Origin: Erpobdella octoculata
Lineage: Eukaryota; Annelida; Clitellata; Hirudinida; Erpobdellidae
DNA length: 64,000 nt
NCBI GenBank assembly: GCA_963978895.1
Contig: OZ022238.1
Location: forward strand, 48,920,105-48,984,104
Reading direction: 5' to 3'
Positions within the stretch are counted from its first letter, which is position 1; the number at the start of each line of letters is the position of its first letter. The notes beneath the pieces were generated by a model, which was not told the origin of the DNA, ran no database searches, and was given only the letters and a program-made list of their open reading frames with translations. The position numbers and the translations under genes are program-made. Positions 24,518 through 37,503 of this stretch are shown here, piece after piece.

Positions 24518-24995
24518 AGTGGATTGCGCATAAAACTGCTTTGAAGTGCCCACCTCATCTATATATTCTATATCTTTATATATCAATGATATATATATGC
24601 CCCCACCTTTTTTGTAACAGATAAATATAGCATAACAATAGAACATAATATATGGTTTTTTGCATATTAATTACCATAAGGTCAATTTATTGATGTCACA
24701 CCGCAACCGCGTTACATTAATCATCCATAATTGGGAGAAAATATGTCTCAATGATTCATAATCGTAAAGATATGAATTCATCCATTGATGTGACAAACCA
24801 AACTCAAAATGATGACAATTGAAAACCATCTACAAATAAATTAAAAAAATAATAACTGAATATAAATGATCTTGTCTAGTTTGTGGTCACTCATGCTTGG
24901 TTATCGCCGAATAATTTCACCTTTGCTGTCGGTCAGATAGAACAAGCTGAGATTGGATGATGGAACCTTGGTACTTGTTATTGTATAAGATGTGG

Positions 24996-25736
24996 CAGAG
25001 GCGTGGATTCAGCAAAATGTTGAGGGGGGCGAAGATTTTTCAAATTTAACCCAGAGAATCTTCAAACAAAAATGACCATCCGAATATGCACTTGTATGTT
25101 TTGTATGTTGTATTTTCATGTAAAAAAAAATCATATTAGTTAAAATCGGCTTAAAAAAATTAAACTTTTATTTAATATTGAATGCAGACAAAAAACGTAA
25201 TTATGAATGTAACAAAGGGTAACGACGTTTTTTCATTTTTACAAAATTGTCCACTAAATCATCAGGATCAAATAGACTGAAGGTATTAAAACATTGGAAA
25301 ATAATAGCAGAGATTTAACTAACTGGATATTATTTACCAAGAATGATAAATACAGCTTTCATCAACTAATCTAAATACTCAATCGTGTGTGAGCTAATAA
25401 AAATAATTTAAAATGAATTGGAAAAATCTTGGTAAGAAAACTCAAACAGCCGGGTAGGATAAGAATATGCTAATCGTTCGTCAAGCTAGGACAGATACAC
25501 GAGGCTAAAGTTCATAGGAGTTCGATCGGATGGACCGAAGGTACTAAAAGAAAAATATTGACAAGAAAATAACTAGGTAGATATAATTCAAAAAGTATGA
25601 TAAATAAAATACTGCTTTTATCAACTAATCTAAATACTCAATCATAGGTGAGCTAGAAAAGATATTTTTTCTATTTGGTCGAAAAATCTTGAGGGGGGCC
25701 GTAGCCCCCCTCAGCCCCTCCCAATCCACGCTTCTG
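24996..25736. mobile_element. hAT-type non-autonomous element, 741 bp
   Basis: Starts CAGAGGCGTGGATT and ends AATCCACGCTTCTG. A perfect 8-bp duplication AGATGTGG flanks it (24988-24995 and 25737-25744). No transposase frame is present. It lies just upstream of PEPCK. Confidence 0.88.
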
Positions 25737-25889
25737 AGATGTGGTTGTATATTTGCTATATATAGGAGTTTGCTCAAACCATAGTAGAGGTGAAAGTGTA
25801 CAAAAGAGAAGAAAGGTCACATTAAAAAAGTCGGAAAATAACTAGCAAACGGTAGGTGCGCTACGGTATATATTATCTCTAAGTTTTAA

Positions 25890-25898
25890 TATAAAAGG
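25890..25898 (+). promoter_or_regulatory. Candidate TATA box of PEPCK
   Basis: TATAAAAGG about 550 bp before the start codon. A non-coding first exon and a 5'UTR intron, with an acceptor at about 26371-26373 (CAAATACAG), would explain the distance. Placement is tentative. Confidence 0.3.
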
Positions 25899-26445
25899 AA
25901 GTTGAAAGAACGCGCGTTTTAATAGCGAAATAAAGAATTGGATTGTTAATTAATCGTTAAATAACATTATTTTATTTGGTAATTTTCTTCGTCGACGCCT
26001 TGTGGCTTTGTGTTTTGTATTGTAAGTGATTGAAACAGCTGAGAAATTATGTCCGTTGGCAGATCGTATATTAGATTAGATTAGAATATTAGAAGATAGA
26101 TCGTTAATTTTTTAATCGAACCCGCTTCCTATTGTTTGTTATTTCCTTTTGTTCTTCTGCGTGGGCGTTCTAACTCTAACTACAAAGAGACGACTTATTT
26201 GACTTATCTCTGTCTTTATGGTCTTTATCCCATGTCCTACCTATCTATTCTAAGCATTCTAATTTTATAATCTAAATCTGTAGCTAAACCCCACTGTTTG
26301 TTTGTTATTTGCTACAAAATTTGAAAAGCCAGTGTAAGTATTATTCTTTTTTTATATCTGTTTATTTCAAATACAGATTTATTCACACTGACTTGGAGAT
26401 TCTAATAAGAAATATCTGAAAACAAAAAAAAACCATCTCAACAGA

Positions 26446-29400
26446 ATGTCAACTTCACCATCGTCTGCTCCTTCGGCCATGAAACTGCCACCTACTGGAA
26501 AACCTCATGGATCTGTAAATCCAGCCAAGGCAAGAGCAAGGTTAGCTTAAGACGAGATAAGATGGATTTATATAACAATGGTGGACATCATTTTCTTTGT
26601 GCTGTCATTTTCTCGGTTGAAAAAATCTTCTTTTACTGGATGATTGTATCTGCTACTAGGTTGCTAGGAGAGACCTATTTTTCATATTATTTCATGTCAA
26701 ATTTGATACATTAGAAAGTAAGTTTATAAATATGGTTAGAATTGAAGAACAGAAAAGTTTAGCAGGATTAATTTTTAAATTAGAGAGTATTAATTTAATT
26801 TTGTTAGTATAAAATGGTTATTATAGTTACTATTATTATAATATATATGTTATATAGTTTTTTATCTACCAGTTGTTATTGTTATATGTGACTCACATCT
26901 AGCCTTCAGGCGTGGAATTGTTCTATAACATTTTTACTTAGGCAAAAAACCAGTCTTTTATGGAAGTTTCTAAAGTCATGGGTTGTCATCTTCAATGAAT
27001 ATTTTTAATTAAATTTGTTTATCCACCGTCCGTTTTCCTCACGAAAAACTCAGAAACCCGAAGCTGGCTACAGACGGACATCGGATCAGAATAACTTCCA
27101 TGATGGATACTAAGGACATCGTCGAAGAAGTTGACGACGTGGCAGTTCCAGAGGTCGGAGTGGTCCACGTGCCCGTCGTTAAGGGTTTCTTCTTGGAGCT
27201 GCCGGAGAAAGTACAGGAGTTCATCGCTAAATATGTGAGTTTTTAATGCTTGACTATTCGTTGCGTTTGTAGTTTTAGATAAGAAAAGTTCTGTCAGAAT
27301 ATTTCTTTGCACATTTGCATTTTGCTAGTTTTTAAATATCCATTAAGGTTCATTGTTATAGTTGGAAACGAGACAATTTTAATTCACGTTCGCAGGTTGA
27401 CATCTGCCAACCAAAAGGTGTATACATATGCGACGGCTCTCTCGAAGAAGAACAGGAAATTACCGACAAACTGTTGGACCGCGGTCTGCTCCTGAGCCTT
27501 CCGGGCATGGAGAACTGCTTCGCTTGTCGCACGGACCCGAAAGACGTGGCCAGGGTCGAAAACAAGACTTACCTGGTGACCGATCGTAGGTCGGACGCCG
27601 TTCCCATCGGAAAAAGAGGCCAGGGCGTCGCTTCGGACAAAGACATACCCCAGGGAATGCTGGGAAGATGGATGAGTCGTGGGGATGCGGAGCAGGAGAT
27701 GACAACCAGGTAGGTCACCTGTGCTTTTGTGGTGGGTTTGGATGGTGGTAAATTATATTGATGACTGTAATGACAGTAGTGGTGAAGATGACGATGATGA
27801 TTGCTACAAAATGTCAGATTTATTCTTTTATTAATTTTATTATTGATCCTCCTCTTTTTATTTTTTTCTCGGGGTGAAGGTTGCCGGGAAGTATGAAAGG
27901 CAGGGTGATGTACGTCATCCCTTTCAGCATGGGCCCCATCGGCGGTTCGGCCTCGAAGTACGGGATACAGCTCACGGACTTCAATTACGTCATCCTCAGT
28001 ATGAAGATCATGACCAGGGTCTCGCCGGACGTCTGGGATGCCATTGAGGCGACACCGAACCAGGAGTTCGTTCAGTGCGTGCACACCATCGGAGCCCCGA
28101 GACCGCTGGAGAGAAAGGTAAACTTTCGGTTTATGTAGCTCATTAGCGGCTGTCATTTATCTTGTTATCTCTATATTAATGAGCCGTATATGATTTTTTT
28201 TTAATTTTGATAAAATTTAGATAAATGTATAGACAAAAGAAGATTATGAGTACAGTGTTTTTTTTCGTTTTGTTAGATTAAATCATGTTAATGAGAATGA
28301 ATTGCTAATCTTAGTTATTTATGCGAAATTTAAGTTTTTGTATCTGAAGTTCATGAAATAACACCAAAATAGCTGAAGTTTATGAAATAGCCCAATTGTA
28401 GCTGAAGTTAATGAAATAGCACCATTGTAGCTGAAGTCTAAAAAATCACACCACTGTAGCCGAAGTTAATGAAATAGCACCATTATGGCCAATGTTAATG
28501 AAATAGCACCATTATGCATTCTCTTCTCCTATACATATTCTGAAAAGCAGTATAAACAAATTGGCACAAAGGTCATCTAGATGAAAGTTTGGTTCAAAAT
28601 CCTCAAGAGTGGCAGGTTAAGATTTAAGGCCTAATTTCAGGGAAAACATCATAACCTATATTAGATTTTAATATGCATATTTAAAAAATGAAAGATCATA
28701 AGTGAAATTTCATTTTTTTCCATGGTGTAATAAAGATTTAAAACTTCTAAAAAAATTTTTTTTAATTTTCAACTAGGTTATCAACCACTGGCCTGATGAT
28801 GCAGAGCACATTCTGATCACCCATTACCCCCTTGAGCGCAGGGTGATTTCATATGGCAGTGGCTACGGGGGCAATTCTCTTCTGGGCAAAAAGTGCTTTG
28901 CCCTGCGCATTGCCAGCTGCATGGCCAGGGACGAAGGCTGGCTGGCTGAGCACATGCTTATAATGAGCGTCACAGATCCATCTGGGGTCGAAAAGTTCTT
29001 TGCTGCCGCCTTTCCCAGCGCCTGTGGCAAAACCAACCTGGCTATGATGACTCCTACTCTTCCCGGATGGAAAGTTGGTGATTTTGATTTTATCAACGGA
29101 GACATTTAGTTTTTATTTAATTTTGTCTCTTTTCAGTTTTAAATGTATTCATATTAATTCAACATTCTCACCTGAAAATCCAGGTGCAGGTGATCGGCGA
29201 CGACATCGCCTGGATGAGATTCGACGACAAGGGACAGCTGCGTGCCATCAACCCCGAGAACGGTTTCTTTGGAGTTGCCCCCGGAACCAACTGGAAGACC
29301 AACCCGGTGGCCATGCAGACCATTCAAAAGAACACCATCTTCACCAACGTCGGAGTCACCGATGATGGAAAGGTCTATTGGGAGGGCATGGAGAAAGAAG

Positions 29401-30760
29401 TACCCCAGGGTACCAGTGTTACCACCTGGACCGGTGACAAGTGGACTGTTGGTTCAGAAGGGAAGGCTGCCCACCCCAACAGCCGCTTTTGTGTGCCGGC
29501 GGGCCAGTGCCCGTCCATCCATCCCAAATGGGAAGATCCAGAGGGGGTTCCGATTTCTGGAATCATCTTTGGGGGACGTAGACCTCGAGGCGTTCCCTTG
29601 GTCATCGAGGCATTTGACTGGAAGCATGGAGTTCTGCTTGGAGCCTCGTTGAAGTCTGAAGCCACGGCAGCGGCCGAACACAAAGGGGCGGGTGTCATGC
29701 ACGATCCCATGGCGATGAGGCCGTTCTTTGGTTATAATTTTGGTCGCTACCTGGAACACTGGCTGTCCATGGATAAACCGGGTCGTCAGTTGCCAAAGAT
29801 TTTCCACGTAAACTGGTTCAGGTTTGATTTTTTACATAAATATTCTTTTAATCAACTTTTTATTCAGTGAAACTCTACCACGAGTTAGTTAGTCAAGCTG
29901 GTCATCTATTAATTGATTGATTGAAAAATTTTTTTAATCGGCTCAGATTGGATCAAACGAGCGGAAAATTTCTCTGGCCTGGATTCGGAGACAACGTTCG
30001 GGTGGTTGAATGGATGTGCAAGAGGATCGACGGACAGGATCTAGCCGAGAGTACGGCCATAGGGCTGCTACCCAAGAAAGGTTTCATTTTATTTATTTTA
30101 TTTTTGTGTTCATGTATCAACCAAGTGATCATTGAAAGTGATTTGAATATAGGTATCAAAGATACTTATAAAAAGTATTAAATTAAATTATAATACTTGT
30201 TAAATGTTATTTTTTCATTGCATCATATATTTTAGTTAATGTTTGATCACCCATTCGATAGGGACCTACATTCAGTTCACTTCTTTGTTGAGACTCTTAA
30301 GTTTAATATTCCACATGGACAGACAACTGCAATTAAATTCTTAGTAACTTATTGTTGTACAATGGATGTTTTCATATTGCATCATCATTATTTTTGTTAT
30401 TATTTATTTTTATTATTATTAATTAATTAATTTGGATCGTCACTTGCGTCATAGAGTTAATCATCTGCTCGTTAATTGTTGTTAGGTCAACAACAACTGG
30501 AATGACGTATACACTTGTAAGAGTAAAACGTTCTAAAAATGGTAATATGGTTCCTCATATTAAATTTTTAAACAGGTTCCATTGACCTGACTGGTCTGGA
30601 ATCAACCAATTGGGACGAGCTCTTCTCTCTCCCCAAATCTTATTGGCTGGATGACGTCAACGAGACCCGAGAGTTCTTCGAGGAAGAGGTCGGCAGCGAC
30701 ATGCCGAAGGTCATCTACGAACAGCTCGACAAGGTCAAAGAGAGAGTCCTTGCAATGTAA
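26446..30760 (+). CDS. PCK1: Phosphoenolpyruvate carboxykinase, GTP-dependent
   Basis: Converts oxaloacetate and GTP to phosphoenolpyruvate, CO2 and GDP, the committed step of gluconeogenesis. Exons: 26446-26540, 27054-27234, 27396-27709, 27880-28117, 28777-29073, 29184-29821, 29947-30080, 30576-30760; total 693 aa. Visible signatures: [17 protein letters not shown] (about 300-316, substrate loop and active-site Lys), the P-loop FPSACGKTN (355-363) with the hyper-reactive Cys, the Mg-binding VIGDDIAWM (378-386), NSRFC (catalytic Arg), the lid [11 protein letters not shown], and [13 protein letters not shown]. The start codon is the first in-frame ATG after the last splice acceptor. The first ~75 residues have no counterpart in the ~620-aa cytosolic enzymes and are not a convincing mitochondrial presequence. 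The cytosolic versus mitochondrial form cannot be decided; the symbol marks the family. Confidence 0.96.
28354..28513 (+). repeat. 29-bp tandem repeat in PEPCK intron 4
   Basis: About five degenerate units of AGCTGAAGTTAATGAAATAG followed by CACCATTGT. Confidence 0.8.
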
Positions 30761-33355
30761 CTAGTGCTATCGCGTAGATTGTGAACGTATTCTATTCGTC
30801 GTAGCATTCGGGTCAAGTAACATCATTGGTTGTATTATTATTATTTGGACCAGGTCGCTGGTTGAAATACATTTTTTAGGTTTAGATCACATATCGTGAG
30901 TGTTGTTGTGTTTCATGACTTCTTTGGTCTTTCTCAAGAGAGAACGATTTTTTTTATATCCTCAAAAATATTGACAGAGAATTATTTTATGAAGATTTCA
31001 CTTTTGGTATATTTTCTTAAAGGAATGTTGAAACGTTGCCGAAGGGGGGAGTAATTTTTTTTCTAAGTTGTGCAATTAGTTGCACCGATATATATATATC
31101 GAATTATTAGTTACATTTGGCTTGTTTTTATTTTATTATGCACAAGTTGTTGATGAGATGTTAATTTTGTAAAACCTCATGCACCTATTAAAATCTTGAT
31201 GTGATGAGCAAATCGGTTTTCGTTTTTTTTGTGTGCTCAATTTGTTATTTAGTTTAGCACATTTTTCTGGGTTTTCTTTTGTTTGATCTTATTTTTCTTT
31301 TCTTGCACAACTTTTGCTAACTTGCTTTTCGCAAACCATCTGATTGGCATTTAATTTAATTGTTTCTTACAGCCGAAAGAGATCTTTAGCTAATTAACAA
31401 CCAACCAATTTAGAGCAGAACTTAACTAACTAATTACTTGCTCATGTCCAGCTCCCTATATGCTCACTCACTCCAGCTAGCTATGCCTAGTTTGCTTTTA
31501 CTTTTCATTTACGGTTGCTTCCAAAGATGAACTTCAAGGAATGAGCATTACCTCCATTTTATTTTACGCTTTCCCAGTCCGTTGATCTCACACCATGCGT
31601 ACGTCTCTGAGAAATTTCTTATGCACCTTGTTTTTATTCAGCTACACATTGATTAGCTACCAGCCAGGTTATACACCTTTCTGTTGTCTGATTACTATTT
31701 TGTCTCTTTTCTGAGCAATCTCGTTTGCAAAATCTCGATTCAAAGGCCACGTTGCAACCCACGGGCTACCCGATTACCAACCTGATGGTGGGCTACCTAT
31801 CTTTCTGTCTTTAGTGTTACTGTATCTCTTTTGAAGATATATTCAGCTGTTAACTTTTTTTTATGTAGTCGTTTTTAAAATCTTGACTTGTTTAGGTTTT
31901 TGTTAATTTCAAAGCATTCATCGTCTTCAGTCTCATCTTGTTCAGTATTTGAGTAATATTAAATATTGGCATAATCTGTTTTATGACTAGTTTCAAACAC
32001 ATTTCACAGTTTCTATCAGAATCACTGGATGTCCGATATCTATATGTGTGTGGTAGTGTACGTGGGTGTGTGTGTGTGTGTGTGTGCATGTATGTATATA
32101 TATTATTGTTGTTAAGTGATGTTAATGTATAATATTATTATCATCAACAATATTCTATTATTGATTACGACATACATCTTGAACAGAAAGATTGGAGATA
32201 TTTTCTTAATGTAAATTAGCTTATTTTTTATTTCACTTTACTTTATTTCACTCACATGTTTCAGTTCAACTCATTCTTTTAATGACTTTTTTTCCTATAT
32301 AACTAAACTTTTTATTTTATTTCAACGTTTTACTTTTCTTGCCACTCCGATAGCATACACCAGAGATGTTGCGAGTACTTATGGTGTGAGTACGAGTACG
32401 AGTACCAAGTACTACATCTTTGGCATACACGATATCAATCCTACCAGCAGCAGATAACGAATCCGGCTTCGTTCAATCATATCTTCTTTCGTTATACGCA
32501 CAGCGCTAATAGAATCAGTCGTGTTGGGTGGGCCGTTATATGTGCTCGTCTATGTCACATCGTAAAGACTCACTTTCCGATACAGGTAAGATAAAATAGA
32601 GTTATATTTCACAGATTGGAATTAACCATGTGCCTTTTTACTGCTTTAATCAGAAATTTTTTCCCATGTTTCCACTTATTCGAAGATCAGTTGCTTTACT
32701 TCATAGGAGTCTATCAACGATTATACCTGTCTTTTTTTGCACTGGAAAATTCCATATATGTTTTCTTTGGGGTACAATTTTTACTTTAGTTTGCTTTTAT
32801 TGTCTTAACGTATATCTACATGTTTGTATGTTTGCCATTTCAAATGATTCTGCCATGGTTTTATTTACTGGGTTTTTCTGTAGAAGGTTTAGTTTAGTCT
32901 GTTTTTATTTTCTTTAATAGACCAGTTGCTCATGTAGTTAATGAATTTTGAAAATAAATAAACAAGTTTTAATTGCAAATCGTGTATTATCGAAATAATA
33001 CAAAACAACGAAACACTTAATAATGTATCAAATACACCAAAACAGAAAATTTCTCGAGCTTTAAGTTCATGAATAAATGGCCAAGAGTCGTTTATGATCT
33101 TTGCCCTTTTTACCCTCCATACATGAATAGCCTTGTGACTATCGGTCATGTGTATCAGTCTAAGTGTAAATAATAAATGTAACAGAAATCAACGCCTTCA
33201 ACTCATGTGGTGGCATCTAGGCCTAAACCTAGGTTCAAGATTAGAGTCGATTCAAAAACTAATAGCCAATAAACAGTCAAGGAATAACTGAGTTACTTAT
33301 ATAATAATCCTTCATGGAACATTACCGAACGGCTAACTCAATCCTGACCCACTTC
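30761..33355. other. 3' region of PEPCK and of the convergent membrane-protein gene
   Basis: AT-rich, with no further gene recognised. A (TG)n tract lies at about 32067-32086. An ATTAAA at about 31187 could serve PEPCK polyadenylation, but this is weak. Confidence 0.4.
32361..32422. mobile_element. 62-bp hAT-type micro-MITE
   Basis: Starts CAGAGATGTTGCGAGTACTT and ends AAGTACTACATCTTTG, inverted ends with few mismatches. The perfect 8-bp duplication GCATACAC flanks it (32353-32360 and 32423-32430). The middle is a GAGTAC-rich hairpin. Confidence 0.8.
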
Positions 33356-36300
33356 CTAACCCAACAGAAGAAGGCTGTTGGTATCTTGATTGTCCTCGTT
33401 TTCCTCAGCTGTTATATCTCTGATGATCATTGTATCAATGCCCTGGTTTCTGGCGCTTGGCGGAAGCGCTATTGGCTCTTCTGCGGAAACGAAGCTTTCT
33501 AAGGACGCGCCGTCAAAACGGTGGATCGTTACTGTCCCCTGCTGGTCAGCAGCTCTACATTTGGAATCCTTTCTTCCGATAGCATATCTGGGCTGGCCGC
33601 ATTCAGTACTGTCGCCGTCGCGGTCGTTACCGGAGCCACTGGAGTAGAAATCGACTATCCTGCAGACCGTGTTTGACGGTGGGACGGAGGCCGCAGGGAT
33701 GATGACGTCGTCCGATACCGTGCTGTTCTGTGCCAGATGGGCGTAGAGGAAATGGGGCGAATCGTGATAGCAGTAGGTCTTGCAGAAGAATTGCATGTAA
33801 ATCATCTGCGGGTGACAAGTTGAAACGTTTAAGAAATTTTAATAATATAATAAGTTTATTTTTAGCATTTAATAAAAGAATTCAGTAAGATTTTAACGTT
33901 TAAATGCCCTATTTAAAAAAAAACAGCATCTTTAATAAATACAGTTGAATATAGGAAAATTATTCAATATATAATAAATAACCATATTATTATTATTATC
34001 CAACGCTTACATAGAATAGTAACTTGAATCCTTTCAAGAAAGTGGCCACTATGATTTTCTGAAATAACCATTTTTAAGTTATTCTTTAAATAGTTAAAAG
34101 TAATTTATTTTATAATAATTAATATAAATATATTTTTAAAGTAAGAACTTATGCTACAATAATGTAATAAAAAGGTTTCGGTTGTTAAAATTATTTGACG
34201 GATTTATCCTTATTGAGAAATTGGTCAAATTGAAAAAATATCATAATTATTATTTAAATAGTCAAATAAATAAGCAAACTATACAAATAATATTAAACAG
34301 CACACATTTTAATTAATTACTTTTTCAATAATTTTATATTAATAAAAACGTCCGTAAGGGTTTTTTAGAAGGGGTATTTTAAGAGGATTGTGACGTCATA
34401 TTTGAGGAATGTGACTTTTTGTTGCGAAGTGGGAAAAGGGGGAGGGGTCAGAAAATGACCCAAATTGCGTGACGTTAATGGACGGTCCCTGACCTCCTAA
34501 CAGGGACGTCATTTCCGTAAAACCTTAGGGGGAAACTCGTTCTAAGGGCCCACCGATTTTAAAAAATCCGACTTTTTCAAAATCCACATCATCTCTTTAG
34601 GGGGTCGAGTACAATGTCACAGAAGACAGGGGGCCCACTTCACCGTCATATGGAGCCCACCTACATTTAAAAAAGGCCCGCACAAACATCTCAAGCTTCA
34701 ACTTTACCCTCCTCTGCGGATGAAAAGTAGAACTACGACGTGTGGCGCCTTTTATTTTTTTAAAAAGTTGACTATTGCTTACACGTTTACCCAGCTTTTT
34801 TGAAAAAAGGGCTTCATTTAGTATCTTGTCTTAAAGTTTCAACCCCAGGGGCGTTACTTGGGGGTAGAAAAAAGGTAGCCCTTACAAGAATTTTTTTGAT
34901 TTTTTTTTGGGAAAACAGCTACAAGGTTTAGGGAAATGTGGAAAAAGTACAAAGTATACCAACGACTAACCCCTCTCGTCGGTCATCAGCTATTTCGAAG
35001 AACAAATTTTATAAGGTCGTGGACATTTTTTCTCGAAAACATCTTACCATAAAATCGTTCTGTGTAGGGCCCTACTCCCACCTTACCACAAAATCGTCTA
35101 TCATTATATATTAATAATGTTGTCTATATTACTAACGGCAAATCCTGGCTTGTAAACACTATCTGGGTTTTTCTTCTTCACATCAATTAGATAGAGGATG
35201 CCATACAAGAAGTCAACGAATGAAACAAGCATATAAACGGCCAGTACAGGAAACCAGAGTTTCACCAGGAAATGTTTTCCTCTGGCCTATTAATTAGAAT
35301 GAATGAGTTATATATATAAATAGGTATAGGTCGAGCTTTCCGATAATAAAAAATGATAAATTGTACATAGTGTTATTGCCATTACGTTATTTTTACAAAA
35401 CAAACATTTTTACATGCACATGGCACCCACACACACACACACACACACACACAGAGACACACATAAAGGTACATATTTTCCACAAAAAATTCTTTAACTT
35501 TCGTCACTCGATATAGTTTTGTGTTATAACAGTTTTCATACAATGAAAGCGTTTGAAAAAATTATCTCTGACGTTGGCTCGCGCTGAAAAGTCAAGACAG
35601 CTCTTTCTCTGTCTAACAGAAAGATTAGTTAGAAAATTGTAAAATAACCAATCACTAACGCGATCCTCTAGAACCAGCAGGACTATGGAGAGGATGATGA
35701 CGGGCACACCTGCAAGGCCGAGAATGTATCCGACAAGACGTTTGCCCTCTTCATTCTCGTTCATGATGTCTATTATTGTAATAAATTATCTTGTTAGCAA
35801 ATTCGTTGTGAACATGTAAATTAAAAAAATCGATTTAAATTTAAGAAACTAATGCTATTAAACACGTCTGTATTTTTACATGTACCGCTATATATATAGG
35901 CCATAGATTCAGTACCTTCCATATATAAACGAGCACTCTTTTGGGGGGAAAATAAAGTACCTACGGCTTCTACAGCCAAGCACAGAGTCTAGTAGCCTAT
36001 TATTAGTAGGTATTAATAAAGGGAGCCACTAATATTGTTTGGGACCAGTCACACCATAGCTTCGGCACTGATTGAAATGGAAGGGTGAAGAAAAAGATTT
36101 TTAGCCTCAGTTTGAAATCACCTAAAACTTGCTTAATCCCTTAATTGTAAACTTAGTTTTTTTTATTACGAAATCAGCAGAAAAATAATTTCATCAATTA
36201 AATACAAAGACAATCATATGTAGGTATGTGCATATTAGTCTCACCATCACTCGTTTTTCGGCAGCTGGTTGCATTGACGAAGTAGTCCTCGAAGAAGCTG

Positions 36301-37159
36301 TCTGCCGCCCATATCGTTTCAAAAATGGTCGTAGTCTGATGATATAATTTATTATAGGTTTTATAATTTATACTAGCGGGGTACCCGGGGTTTTAAAGGT
36401 TTTTCCATCGTTTTTCTCTCTCGCTCCCGTTTCCTTCCCTGCTTGCTCTCCCGGTCGCTTTCTCGCTCCCGCTGGCTCTCCCGTTCCCGGTCGCTTTCCC
36501 GTTCCCGCTGGCTCTCCCGTTCCCGTTCGCTTTCCCTTTTCCGCTAGCAGGGATATCACCTCTTCTCCAATAATAAATATTTGGCCGTTGCGGAAGTGCG
36601 TAACATAGGCTAACACTAAACAATGTTGGGAAAATGCCCCCGTCTTGAGTCTTGATGCATATTATTTCTGTGCCGTTTCTAACATAACAGGCTTGGCAGA
36701 CTTTGCGATAACTAACTGTTTAGATTGGGTTAAAAGAACTAGGTATCTAAAAATATTGGCGTAAGTCAGAATTTCGAAAACCTGATCTGTAATTAACTTA
36801 ATAGCCGGATTTCAATTGATTCAATGCCAAAGTTTAAAGAGCATGCAGTTACGTTTTTGGTGAAAACTATTTTTTATATCTTTTATTTCAAGACAAAAAA
36901 ATAAAATGTCTAAATAAGACATCAAGCTAGATAACAACCAAAATACACTAATAATGTGACATTTGGAAAGGACAAATAAAAAAATAATGTAGGACATTAT
37001 TTGAAAAGAACTTAGAAAGGCATTAGACTTACCAAAAAACAACCAATGTTACTTCAAATAGAAATAGTAAACTTTACTCACAATTAGAAAGGCGTATATG
37101 ACATTGGCACAGTTGGGCTTTGTGTAACATAGACAGGAACAAGTGCCTTGGTTCTCCAT
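33356..37159 (-). CDS. Four-pass membrane protein of unknown family
   Basis: Six exons (minus): 37159-37082, 36335-36245, 35769-35660, 35286-35137, 34058-34011, 33805-33356; phases close and give 308 aa. I do not recognise the family. A Cys-rich N-terminus (CSCLCYTKPNC) precedes four likely membrane helices at about 16-37, 68-90, 103-127 and 144-167. The loop between helices 1 and 2 has an N-glycosylation sequon (NAT at 47-49) and a Cys, so it probably faces the lumen. The ~140-residue tail is polar and ends EDNQDTNSLLLLG; DTNSLL fits the acidic dileucine sorting signal DxxxLL used for endosome/lysosome targeting. The four-helix layout with a cytosolic tail recalls LAPTM-type lysosomal proteins, but I see no specific signature. 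It is divergent from RPL21, about 335 bp from its start. Confidence 0.75.
34350..35100. repeat. Degenerate repeat debris in intron 4 of the membrane-protein gene
   Basis: Contains AACAGGGACGTCATTTCCG (about 34498), related to CGGGGACGTCAATTCTGGG at 40536 and CAGGGACGTCAATTCTGGGG at 55290, and a second end-like word CAGGGGCGTTACTTGGG. No element could be bounded. Confidence 0.4.
36372..36546 (+). mobile_element. Head fragment of the ACTAGCGGGG repeat family
   Basis: Starts ACTAGCGGGGTACCCGGGG and runs into CTCCCGTTCCCGGTCGC words, as in the copies at 46431 and 51969. It lies in intron 2 of the membrane-protein gene, inserted after an AT-rich stretch. Confidence 0.7.
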
Positions 37160-37490
37160 TGTGAATTCTTTAACTTGCAGTTGTAAATAAGAGTTATTTT
37201 CAACTTTCAAATACGCCAGAGTTGTTTAAACACTGTAAACATAACGGTGTTATGCTCTAGAAGCAAGTTAGGCGAGCCGTGTTTTCAACCAGGAGTCAGG
37301 TGTATTTTAAGTGAGCCGCGTTCATTTTTATTTTTGACTGAAAATACAAAAGAAAATTATTTTTTTTTATAATTTGTCAAATTTTTAATTTTATTTTGTA
37401 CTAAAAAGTTTTTTCGTGAATTGTTTTAAAAATGACTGGCAAACGTTTACAAGTTTCTTTGCTACGCCATTTGCTATCTTTTTCTACAAG

Positions 37491-37503
37491 TTCTCTTTCC
37501 TTT
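37491..37503 (+). promoter_or_regulatory. TOP tract at the RPL21 transcription start
   Basis: The pyrimidine run TTCTCTTTCCTTT lies just before a short non-coding exon that ends at a GTGAGC donor (37520). Ribosomal protein mRNAs of animals begin with such a terminal oligopyrimidine motif, which couples translation to TOR signalling. The start is inferred to be a C within the run. Confidence 0.65.

Noticed and set aside
29375..29807. Antisense frames of 111 and 117 codons within PEPCK
   Set aside because: Shadow frames over GC-rich coding exon 6 of PEPCK.
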